Below, one piece after another: positions 10,450-19,509 of a stretch of 64,000 nt of DNA. Position 1 is the stretch's first letter, and each line of letters begins with the position of its first letter. A program made the position numbers and the translations under genes. Source of the stretch: Pelomyxa schiedti (lineage: Eukaryota; Evosea; Pelobiontida; Pelomyxidae). The notes beneath the pieces were generated by a model, which made no database searches, was not told where the DNA came from, and worked only from the letters and a program-made list of their open reading frames with translations. The stretch is taken from NCBI GenBank assembly GCA_020536535.1, contig JAHLWZ010000636.1, positions 62,001 to 126,000 of the forward strand, in the 5' to 3' direction.

Positions 10450-12099
10450 ATGGCTCTGTGGAGACTAGTCTTTGGGGTTGTGTGTATTGGAATAGCACTG
10501 AGAGGAAGTTGTGACATGAGTCTCCACATCCTAAGTCTGGCTGATCAATATGGTGCTTATTGTCTTGACGGTGTGTTCAATACTTTAGCTTTTCCCCCTT
10601 TTCGGGTCTGTATTAATAATGGGAATAATGAAATATCATTGACAGGGAGCCCTGGGGCAATGTGGGTAAAAACAAACACAGCAAGCACCAAGTGGCTGCT
10701 AATGTTACAAAGTAAACTTTTCCTTTCTAAATACCGCTTGATAACATGGAACCATCCAGGTGGAGGATGGTGCTACGAGGAAGCGGATTGCCTTGCCAGA
10801 TCACTAACAAGCCTTGGCTCGTCTGATCTGATGGGAACCACGGCGAGTGTAAGTGGTATTATGTCAGAGGATTCTACAGTGAATCCAGATTTTTACAACT
10901 GGAATCACGTTTACTTTGCATACTGCGATGGAGCAAGTTTTGCTGGGCAAAGGGCTGACACTATTACATATGAAGGAAGCCAACTTGTATGTGTAACTCC
11001 TTGCAATTATAATATATTAGTTCTGTGATAACTATAAAAGCTCTTCGCACTTCAAACTACACTCTCATGGCTTGTTCTGTATGAAGTCTAGTTCTTCCGA
11101 GGCAGAAATATTTTAGATGCTTCCTTTGCAGAACTATCCAAGAAGTTCCAGTTTTCTACTGCCACTGATGTCTTTTTCACTGGGAGCTCAGCTGGAGGTA
11201 TGGTAAATTTGGTGTATATTCCACTTAGACCCCCAAGGACTCGGATTGTTAATGCATGCAGATTACGTTAAAAGTATTCTCCCGAAAACTGTGACCACAT
11301 ACAAAACAGCAGATCTGTCTGGGTTCTTCTTAAATCACAACAATGTTGAGGTATGTAGCTGGATTACATTCTGTTTCTTATCACATCACCAAACAGGAAA
11401 AAGCCGTTTACCCAGATCAAATGAAATATGTATGGAGCATGCAAAATCTCTCCGCCTCGGCAAATCCCAGCTGCCTCTCCTCTAAGTCCCCTGAAAACCA
11501 ATGGCTGTGTGCATTTGCAGCAGAAAACTACCCGTTTGTCGAAGCCCCGATTTTTGTTTCGAATTCTGTGTGTAAAATTCATTGTACCTTCCCTCCTAAT
11601 CACCAACGTACAGGCCATTGACTGGTGGCAAGTAACATGCATCCTAACAGCTGAGCCAGTGCCCCTAAATAGCCCTAGCAATGGCAACTGTTCTGCTGCT
11701 CCGGGATGGAATTCCTGCTCAAACCACCTTCTCTCTTGCACACCCGATCAAGTTCAAGTCTACATGGACTATGGAGACACATTTCTACAAACAATCAATT
11801 CTACCTATGTGTTCACCAAAGACGGAAATGGTGCCTTCATATCCAGTTGCTTTACTCACGGTTACGAGATATACACCTATTCCTGGCAGTCTGTGTGCTT
11901 TACCTTCACTAATCTATCCTACCACCACCCACAAGAAACACAGGTAACAATAGATGGAGTGACAATGAGGGATGCATTTAGCAAATGGTGGTACTCAGAA
12001 TCAACGACACCAGCATCACAAAATACACACCTACCTTGTACCTACAGCCTATCTGATCCCCCAAATTACCAATGCAACCCAACCTGCAAGGATCAATGA
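10450..12099 (+). CDS. Notum/pectinacetylesterase-like secreted hydrolase
   Basis: Spliced gene from ATG 10450 to TGA 12097-12099. The N-terminus (MALWRLVFGVVCIGIALRGS) is a likely signal peptide. Exons give the pectinacetylesterase/Notum family landmarks in order: the oxyanion-type segment GGGWCYEEADC with following Cys, a region FYNWNHVYFAYCDGASFAGQ, the nucleophile elbow FFTGSSAGG, then LLMHADYVKSILP and ADLSGFFLN. The C-terminal half is Cys-rich, with CTPDQVQVY and a late SCFTHGYEIYTYSWQ that may carry the catalytic His. The family are serine carboxylesterases. Animal Notum removes palmitoleate from Wnt and plant members de-acetylate pectin; many protists carry members of unknown substrate. 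Secretion is predicted. Many Cys pairs suggest an extracellular, disulphide-bonded fold. Confidence 0.85.
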
Positions 12100-12544
12100 G
12101 TATGCATGATAGGGAGACGAATAGGTTTCTTGTTCGTCGAAGATCTAGGATCCTCTGTACACGTAACTGCTTTTGTGTAGCCAAGGCCTTTTTTTGGCTA
12201 TTTGGCGGAATAAAAAAAAAAACGTCATTGTGGATTGGGTTTGGATAGTGACCACCACACTGTGAGGTGTGTTGGGAAAAAGAAGCCTCTAGAATCAGTT
12301 CTAGGTGTCACCTGAATCTCCCTCAGGGGATCAGATTCGCGGTCGTTTTCCCGGAAATCCATCATAACAAAATCGAACATGGCTCTTGTATTTCGTTGTT
12401 TTTATTTTTCATTTAGAAGGCCGCTTTTTTTTTTCAGAGTCGGATTTTCGGGGGCTACTCTACCTGCAGGTAAAATTGAAAAGCCTGAGAAATGTTGTTC
12501 GAACAGAACAGCTCACACTTTCATTTATGTTTTTTGGTGAAGGG
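12100..12544. other. Intergenic, Notum-like gene to GH3 copy 1
   Basis: A 445-bp gap upstream of GH3 copy 1. It holds A- and T-tracts and a small inverted repeat (GAATCT...AGATTC, about 12312-12337). The hairpin element found near the other two GH3 copies is not present here. No coding exon was recognised. Confidence 0.5.
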
Positions 12545-14623
12545 ATGGTGTGTTGTGGAGGAGTGCTTATTGCTCTGGGCCTTGCTTCGTTGGGTTTCTT
12601 TGTCCAGGCCTTGTTCTGTGTTGGGGTGTGTATTTTTTGGGGGGCAATCGGCAAGTGAAACTTTTTACTTTTGTAACTGGGGTTGTAACAACCAGAGTTT
12701 CGCAATGCAGTTGCTTGACTATGCCAACAAATGGCGACTTGTTCGCCAAGCTGCCAAGAAGCAGGCCAACTTCGTTCAAATTCAGAGGGCTCTCCTGCAG
12801 TCAATCCTGCAAAGAAGCTGCGCAAACGGGGGTTGCGATTTCGCACGCAAGCACAGGATCATGATGGCAAACGATGGTGTGTGCACGATGGAGCAATTCA
12901 GAGCCAGAATTCCGCTGTGCACTTATTCGGACATTGCTGCGGATGTTGACAAGGTGGCACAGACTGGCTGCAAGTCCTCTTTGTGCTCGGATCCTGTTAT
13001 TTTTCTTACTGCTACAACTGGTTAGTACTATTTTTACTAGTATTAATTTTGTAAGTAGCGGGGGGAACTTCTAATTGTTGCCTCTATTGTATAACTGCAT
13101 GTTTGTAATTCTCAAGGAACAACTGGGCCTCAGAGACTGGTTCCAGTAACCAAGATTGACATTGACAAGGTGAGGACCTCATCTTATCGGGCAGTCTACA
13201 ACCCCAGGTCCCTGGGTTTGTTCCTGGCTATCAACACCCAGCAGGGGGTGAAAAAGAGCCCTGGAGGAATCACTCAGGGTGCAGTGGGTCCAATAACTAT
13301 TTCAAGGATGAGACACTGGCTTCCATTTGTGTCAGCATCACCTTTTGCAGTCTATCAAGTATTTACTTCCAGCCCAATCTGTTGACGTTGATTTACTTAG
13401 TTTGAAAGGCAGCGGAGTGGGTGGAACCGGCAATGTACCTTCACTCCTTGTGGGCATTGAGAAGCTCCAACAAGGTTGTTTGTCTGACAATTCCATTTGC
13501 CGGAATGCTTCACTCCTTCTTTTCAGTCATGATTCGAGACTGGGACAACCTCATTTTTGACGTGGAACACGGCACTCTGCACCGCGAAGTTCCACCTCCT
13601 CAACTCAGTCACGCACCAATGCCCTCTCACGCTTCAGTATTAAGCGCTTACGGATCGAAAGTCCCACCAGGGATGCCCGGCTGGGTTCACACTGTGTTCC
13701 CAAGGCTCAAATTGGTTGTGGCCAATGTTCCAAATCCAGCTCTGAGATATGTCAGTGAATTGGAGAAATGGTTTGGAGATGGAATACAGTTCAGACCGCT
13801 CATGTACGGAGCATCAGAATGTGTCATGGCACTTCCTCCTCCAAGCAGCACCTTCAAAGAAAACAAATTCCGGCTTCTTGCTGACGCTGCTTTTTTTGAA
13901 TTCCTGCCCGTGGATGAAGAAGAAGCCAAACGATGCGCGGGGACTGGTGGAGCCATTTTGCCACAGGAGGGTGTTGTTGGGCACATTTACGAAATGGTTC
14001 TGACAAACTTCTCTGGGTTGTGGAGATACCGCATTGGAGATGCCATTCAGTTGGTTGGATTTGAAGGTCAATGCCCAGAGGTTAGTTTCCACCCTTTTTC
14101 TTATCCATGTGTTCATCTTGTGTTGCAACAGATAAAATTTGCGTATAGAGTCGGATCCGTTCTGAGCATCTTCGGCGAGAACATCAATGAGATTCACCTT
14201 CGCAAAATAATGGCCACTGTGTTTGGATCCAACGTTGTGGACTTCACATTCTTCCAAGATGATACTGCGAGCCGGTACCATGCTTATGTTGAACTGAACT
14301 CTCCTCTTGACACTGAGGCAGTACGCACCTTCTCACGACCGTCGTATCACAACTGACCACCTTCAACAAATAAAAAGGTGAGCGGACTGAGTGACAAGAT
14401 GGACCAGGCCATCAGACAAACAGTTTACAACTGCAGACTCTACCCAATCAAGAAGCCCTTTGTGATGATTGTGAAGCCCGGCACCTTCGCAGCACTGACA
14501 TCCCACATTCAAAGGACCACTCTGAGCCAAGCAAAAGTACCCCCGAGACTCACGAACCCCACCCACATCAATCTCCTCAATGACAATGTCACCCAACAGT
14601 GCCTCGACTCAAAAACGAACTAA
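12545..14623 (+). CDS. GH3-family acyl-amido synthetase, copy 1
   Basis: Spliced gene from ATG 12545 to TAA 14621-14623. The start is supported because all three copies in the window begin MVCCG. The first ~30 residues are hydrophobic and could be a signal anchor. The adenylating-enzyme motifs of the GH3 family are present: a Thr/Gly-rich loop (TTGTTGPQRLVPVTKID, across an intron near 13030-13115), YGASEC (near 13805) and WRYRIGDAIQLVGFEGQCPE (near 14020). The C-terminal domain ends PIKKPFVMIVKPGTF. In plants GH3 enzymes adenylate jasmonate, auxin or benzoates and join them to amino acids; related proteins occur in bacteria, slime moulds and animals (GHDC). Motif order and length fit a full enzyme, but the substrate cannot be read from sequence. 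It is a diverged, dispersed paralogue of the tandem pair at 49.6-54.1 kb. Confidence 0.88.
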
Positions 14624-14713
14624 CACCTTACAGGAAACTCAATCAATAGGCGATTCGCCTGGCAAAGAAAACAAATAAACAAAAATATTTTTTCGCCTAG
14701 TGGGGGGAAGACT

Positions 14714-16267
14714 CTACGTGCCCGGTGCTTTCTTTGAAGAATGGCTAGCGGTTGACTTTGTTGTTGCCTTTGTGAACGCACCCAAGCTGCGTTGGAAGAG
14801 CAATCCGAGCTTCTGATTTGCCTCTTCGCTTCCTGCATACGCGGCCCTCTTGTAAAGTGAGAATGCCATTTCCAAGTCCATCGGGGCTTGTTGAGCCTTC
14901 TCAATACACTTTCCAACCAGCACTAAGGAACTCACGGCGCCGATTTCAATGACTTGCTGATAGAGAGAGTTGGCTTTGCTAATGTCCGCATCCACACTCC
15001 ACCCGTTTTCATAGCACATGGCCAGCATGACTCTCGCTTCACAGGACGGCGTTTCTGCAACAGCCTGAAGAATAGAATTGATACTGTTGAAGCCACGAGA
15101 AGCCCCCATCATCTCAGCGGTACCAAGCATAAGGATTGCGCCAAGATTGCCCATATCAAAGGCCCTTTTAAAGAGTGACATCCCCAAGCTCTTATCAACA
15201 GGAACTCCCACTCCATGGAGGTAGTAAGTACCAAGTTCGAAAATGGCTTCACTATATCCGGCATCTGCTCCACTCTTCAGGAGGGAGAAGGCCTTCTTGT
15301 AGTCCACGCCAACTCCCTCGCCGCTATAGTAATGCTGAGCAAGTTTGAACATTGCAGGTACGAATCCCTCGTTCACAGCTCTCTCTAAAAGTGAAGCAGC
15401 TTTAGCCGAGTCTTTGGGAACGCCATCACCGGCATCATAGTGTTCAGCCAGGTTGCTCATTGCCATGGCACAGCCGCCTTCAACTGACCGCTGGTAAAGC
15501 TCGATTGCCTTTGTGAGATCTTTCTCGACTCCACGTCCCGTGTCATAGCAGTTGCCCAGGAGCCACAAGGCCTGAGGTTCGCCTGCCTCAACAGCCTTTT
15601 GTATGAGTGCAACAGCTTTTGCGGTGTCCCGGGGTACTCCATCTCCACTCATGTAGAGGTAACTGAGATTCTGCTCAGCACGCCATACAACCTCTGGATC
15701 ATTTGTAGCAGCTGCTGCTCTCTGGAATAGAGGAACCGCCTTACTTGTATCTCGTGGAACGCCTGATCCACCGAGAAAGATATATCCAAGATTGAGACAT
15801 GCATCCATCCTTCCAAGATCAGCCGCTTTCTGTAGAATGGGAATAGCACTGCCTGGGTTCCTAGCAACGCCAGAACCCGTGATATAACATGTACCAAGGG
15901 TATACAGTGCTTCCGCATCTCCAGCATCTGAAGCTCTTTGCAGGTAAAGAATCGCTCGCGCAGGATCCTTCTCAACGCCGGTGCCCGTCATATAGCAGCT
16001 GGACAGGCTCACCATCGCCTTCACACTGCCGGCGTCAACTGCCTTGTTTAAGTACTGGATGGCCTTGATGGGATCTGGATCTGTGCCCTGTCCCCTCCTG
16101 TAGAACTCGGAGACCGCGAACAGCTGATCGGGATCTCCCAGCCTATCGGCCATGGTCTTAACCAGCTCAAATCCCCTGGGTTCGTTACGCCCGACTTCCA
16201 TGCAGAACTGCAAGGTCATAGATCCGCCATTAGCCCTAGCCTGTGCAAAGAGATCTGCGAAATTCAT
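14714..16267 (-). CDS. Sel1-like repeat (SLR) protein, single exon
   Basis: An uninterrupted frame, start chosen at MNFADLF (16267) because the 14 residues upstream are hydrophobic and atypical; about 517 residues. The whole protein consists of about a dozen Sel1-like repeats of roughly 36 residues, each with the pattern A..LG..Y..G.GV..D..KA (for example MVSLSSCYMTGTGVEKDPARA and ALWLLGNCYDTGRGVEKDLTK). It ends in a basic Thr/Ser/Lys tail. Sel1 repeats form alpha-solenoids that scaffold other proteins, for example in ER-associated degradation (Sel1/Hrd3) or signalling. No signal peptide or membrane segment is seen with this start, so a cytosolic adaptor is more likely than a true Sel1L. It converges on GH3 copy 1 with a 90-bp gap. 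Its lack of introns contrasts with most neighbours. Confidence 0.9.
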   Translation of the reverse strand: MNFADLFAQARANGGSMTLQFCMEVGRNEPRGFELVKTMADRLGDPDQLFAVSEFYRRGQGTDPDPIKAIQYLNKAVDAGSVKAMVSLSSCYMTGTGVEKDPARAILYLQRASDAGDAEALYTLGTCYITGSGVARNPGSAIPILQKAADLGRMDACLNLGYIFLGGSGVPRDTSKAVPLFQRAAAATNDPEVVWRAEQNLSYLYMSGDGVPRDTAKAVALIQKAVEAGEPQALWLLGNCYDTGRGVEKDLTKAIELYQRSVEGGCAMAMSNLAEHYDAGDGVPKDSAKAASLLERAVNEGFVPAMFKLAQHYYSGEGVGVDYKKAFSLLKSGADAGYSEAIFELGTYYLHGVGVPVDKSLGMSLFKRAFDMGNLGAILMLGTAEMMGASRGFNSINSILQAVAETPSCEARVMLAMCYENGWSVDADISKANSLYQQVIEIGAVSSLVLVGKCIEKAQQAPMDLEMAFSLYKRAAYAGSEEANQKLGLLFQRSLGAFTKATTKSTASHSSKKAPGT

Positions 16268-17475
16268 CTTCACTAGCAAACACGTTATACATACAAAATA
16301 CATGTACATATACCCACAGGTGTGTTACGTCGATTCCGCTGCAATGTATCCTTGCCCTTGTTGTATGTTTTTGTGGTTTTTTTCCCGCTTCTCTGCGGCG
16401 TCACTACACTTTTGCCCTGTTTCCCTGCCTGATTGCCAATCGATCCTTTTCAAATCTGAAAAGTTCCATAAAAAAAAAATTTGGACATTTCCACCCAAAC
16501 ACCATTAGGCAAAAGAAGAAACTTCCTATTTTTTTTGGACTCATAACAAGAGCACTAAAATCCGTGGAAACATTCGAACATAACCAGTACGAAGCTGATT
16601 AAGGGAAGAGTGCAGAACATAACCGTGTCTCCGAAGTGCACCTCAGCGCCGCACCCTAGAGTCTTAACACCACAACTGATGAGAACTTGTAAGCAGAGTG
16701 AAACAACAGAGAACAACTTATCTTGATTCTCGACTCGAACCTCCACTGAACTCCGCACTCTCAGGCACAGACAACAGAGCCTATTATTAAAATTGTAGAG
16801 AGATATTAGAACAGAATTATAGGGAGAGATGTAATGTAAATACCTTTGCTTGCTGCGAACTGAACTTGCTGGCTGCTGAAAATGCTCCGCTCTCTGCCCT
16901 CAGAGAACTCCACACCACAACTTAACTGCGCACCACAACTTAACTGAAGTCCGCCTCAGCCAACTTAACTGAAGTCCCCACCACACTCCAGAGAACTCCA
17001 ACTCCACACCACAACTTAACTGCGCACCACAACTTAACTGAAGTCCGCCTCAGCGCCGCAGCCAACTTAACTGAAGTCCCCACCAACTTAACTGAAGTAG
17101 CATATGCTGATGGAATGTCCGCTGTGTATCATCCGCCTTCTTGTTTTATTTGTTGATTGCTTTTATTTTTTTTTTGTTTTGAAGAAGAATAAGCTTGGGA
17201 AAATACGTGAAAAAAAACCGCTGGGAAAAAAAAAGCGCAAATCATGAAACACAGACAAACCACCTGTGTTGTAGTCTGTTGAAGCAGACGATGATGTCTC
17301 CTGTTTCGTGACGTACGTAACCCTCGCTGATGTGTTTATTTTTTTTTGTTTTTTGTCCCCTGAACTTTTATTTTTGACAGAAACACGCAGGGGAGTGGTG
17401 TCAAATTCCCCTTTGGGGGTCCGAGGTTCTCTGTGTGTTTTGAAAAAAGTTCGGTTTTTTTTATTTACAAACCTT
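16268..17475. other. Intergenic 1.2 kb with tandem repeats
   Basis: This gap lies between the start of the Sel1-repeat gene and the end of the NBR1-like gene, both on the minus strand. The part near 16268-16900 is AT-rich and probably contains the Sel1 promoter. 16903-17100 is a tandem repeat (separate entry). 17140-17470 is rich in A and T tracts. No open frame with protein-like composition was found. Confidence 0.5.
16903..17100 (+). repeat. Tandem repeat with seven AACTTAACTG cores
   Basis: Two ~90-bp units, each built from CCACACCACAACTTAACTG, GCGCACCACAACTTAACTG and GAAGTCC(G/C)CC(T/A)C stretches, followed by an extra partial unit. The core AACTTAACTG occurs seven times. The repeat is not coding on either strand and lies about 640-830 bp upstream of the Sel1-repeat gene start. 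It could be a minisatellite or a cluster of factor-binding sites. Confidence 0.8.
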
Positions 17476-19179
17476 CTACATTTTTTTGTAGCTTTGAAGC
17501 ATCACCATGGAGACAACTTCCTCGACGCGGCCTTGGCACTCTTCTAACAACATTTTGAGCAGTGGTCTGTCAGTGAATCCCATGGAAACCAGCAGGTCTA
17601 CTTTCTCGTCTAGCTTGGAGGCTGGTGCTGTGGGTGTGGGTGTGGGTGTGGGTGTGGCTGTTGGGGGTATAGGCAAGGGCAGAGCTGGGAGTGTAGGGAG
17701 TGGCGTCATGGTGGGAACAGGGAGGAATAGTGGTGTAGCGGTTGGTATTGGGGTGGGTGTCTGTGGTGGAACGAGGTAATCCACCCACAGCATCAACCCG
17801 AACGGGCGTCCTGTATCGTCAACAAGGTGCCAGCAGGTTCGGTAGTGTCCAGCTGCCTTGGGTGTGTGGAACTCCACAGCCAACTCCGCTTCAGCACAAG
17901 GTGCCGGGCACGGTACGGGAAGTCTGCTCTCAACAGCAGGGTTTTGTCCAGTCACAAATAGCAGCTTGCATCCTGGGAAAAATGAGTTGTGGAAAATTGT
18001 TGTTCCGTGCTAACCTCTTGGCCATTGTTTTGAACCGGTATTCTTCACTCGCCATATCTTGACACGTCGTGTGTCAGGCTGCACAACGGTCCCATCTGGA
18101 ATCGTTACATCGGCGACAAAGGCGGCGTTGCACAGTGGAGGAACAACAGCTTGGTTAATGGCAAGTGGAACCACAATAGTGGGAGTGGGAGTGGGAGTGG
18201 GAGTGGGAGTGGGAGTGGTCTTGCTTGGTGGAGGGATAGGCTTTGCGGGTTCCTCATGCACAACATCCAACCTTTTTTTTGGTGAGTTTTGAGTGTTGCA
18301 ACCAAGAAAAACAAACTGAACATGTGTACGCGTGCGGAGTTTAATGAAAACATGCTCAGGGCAATGTATGTGTGCCTGTAGATTGCGTGCTTCACATAAT
18401 TCACATAGATCCTAAAAGTTTTTGAGCCATTTTTGAGAAATGATTGCTGGTTACATAGTCTGGGCAATGAACGCAGTGGTATCTTACACCCTCAATTCGT
18501 TTTTCACATCCATCACAGATTGCGTTATGAACGACAGCTTAATTGATTTAATGAGGATGAAATTTGGTTCGCTTGTAGAAGTACCTTTCTTTCCTCGAAT
18601 GGCATCTGACACTGCAATACGCAAATTTTCACAGGCAGCTGCCGCTGCACCGGAGTTCTTCAAAGCAGCTAAGGCTTGCTCCACATTAACACCTGGTGGC
18701 ATGATACTCTCCCACACGTTTGCAGGAAACCCGTGGAGGTTAGATTCGACAGGTTGGCTTGTGGCTGGAGGGGACTTGGGAGAAACTGCAGTAATTGGTT
18801 TGTCACTAATGATCGGCTTCAGAACTGGGGGCGCTGGTTTGGGACTAGAGACCCGTGCAGGAGCGGGAATCTTAGCCTCCACATTCACCAACAACGCTGG
18901 GAGATTTTGTTGCTTTGCACAGCGAAGTGCGGTTCTCAATTCATTCGTTGTTGACATCGTGACTCTATCTCCTTCATCATCTTCATTTTGATTAAGTTGC
19001 GCCGTTTAACAGTGTTACTGAAGGAGAGTGAACAAACCGTTGTACGTTATCAACAGGGGGACGTTATTGGGGATTCCAAACATGCCGCAGATCCGGCTGT
19101 GGAAATCATCATACGTGTGGTCCGTAGAAAAAGTTGTGCTGAATCTTGCTCCCTTATGCGTCACGTGTACTACTTGCAT
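17476..19179 (-). CDS. NBR1-like selective autophagy receptor (PB1, FW, UBA)
   Basis: Spliced minus-strand gene. Start at 19179 gives MQVVHVTHKGARFSTTF, the first strand of a PB1 domain with its basic Lys. After an intron near 18970-19035 the PB1 domain ends with the acidic DEGDRVTMSTTNEL (OPCA-type) motif, so both interaction faces appear present. Pro/Ser/Ala-rich sequence follows, with WESI as a possible LC3-interacting motif. Exon 2 (about 18256-18010) and exon 3 encode the NBR1-type four-tryptophan (FW) domain: VADVTIPDGTVVQPDTRRVK, KIWRVKNTGSKQWPRG and HYRTCWHLVDDTGRPFG. A (TP)n linker precedes a C-terminal UBA domain (VDLLVSMGFTDRPLL). NBR1 proteins link ubiquitinated cargo to autophagosomes. 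The ZZ zinc finger usual between PB1 and FW was not found; a 235-bp stretch treated as intron separates those parts. Two tandem repeats sit in the coding linkers. Confidence 0.85.
17628..17663 (-). repeat. GTGTGG minisatellite coding (TP)n
   Basis: Four to five GGTGTG units on the + strand encode a Thr-Pro repeat on the minus strand, between the FW and UBA domains of the NBR1-like gene. A second Thr-Pro tract at 18179-18219 uses a different unit. Confidence 0.8.
18179..18219 (-). repeat. GGGAGT minisatellite coding (TP)n
   Basis: Six to seven GGGAGT units on the + strand encode Thr-Pro repeats on the minus strand, just N-terminal of the FW domain of the NBR1-like gene. Confidence 0.85.
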
Positions 19180-19509
19180 TTTGCTTCTTTGCGTAACTTC
19201 ACGTCTTTGTTTTTTTTATTGTCTGTTGTTTTTTCTTGTGGATTTTGATCCGGGAAGTAATTCTGAACTGGCGGTTGGCACCCAATTGGGTGGATAAAAA
19301 TAGCACCTTGTTGGTGGGTAATTGGTGGTGGCGAAAAATGATGCTTGCAAAAAAAATGGGTTGATAGGGAATAATCAGTTTGTATGGATGGTGGTAGGTT
19401 ACAAATCACTGGTTGTGATTGTGAGTTGTTTGTTGTGTTGTGTGCCTCGTGCTTTACAGTTGGCAAAATTGTGCTTTGTGGGTGCCTGTTTACAACAGTG
19501 TTGTTAGTT
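19180..19509. other. Intergenic, IFT88 3' end to NBR1-like promoter
   Basis: A 330-bp gap between two minus-strand genes. It contains a 14-bp perfect palindrome CACCCAATTGGGTG at 19279-19292, which includes a CCAAT-type pentamer on each strand about 100 bp upstream of the NBR1-like start. No coding exon was recognised. Confidence 0.5.
19279..19292. promoter_or_regulatory. Perfect 14-bp palindrome upstream of NBR1-like gene
   Basis: CACCCAATTGGGTG reads the same on both strands and lies 100 bp from the start codon, so a dimeric factor site is possible. This is position and symmetry only; no known factor is assigned. Confidence 0.35.

Noticed and set aside
16903-17100. CRISPR-like array
   Set aside because: Repeat spacing is irregular, the spacers repeat too, and the context is a eukaryotic intergenic region.
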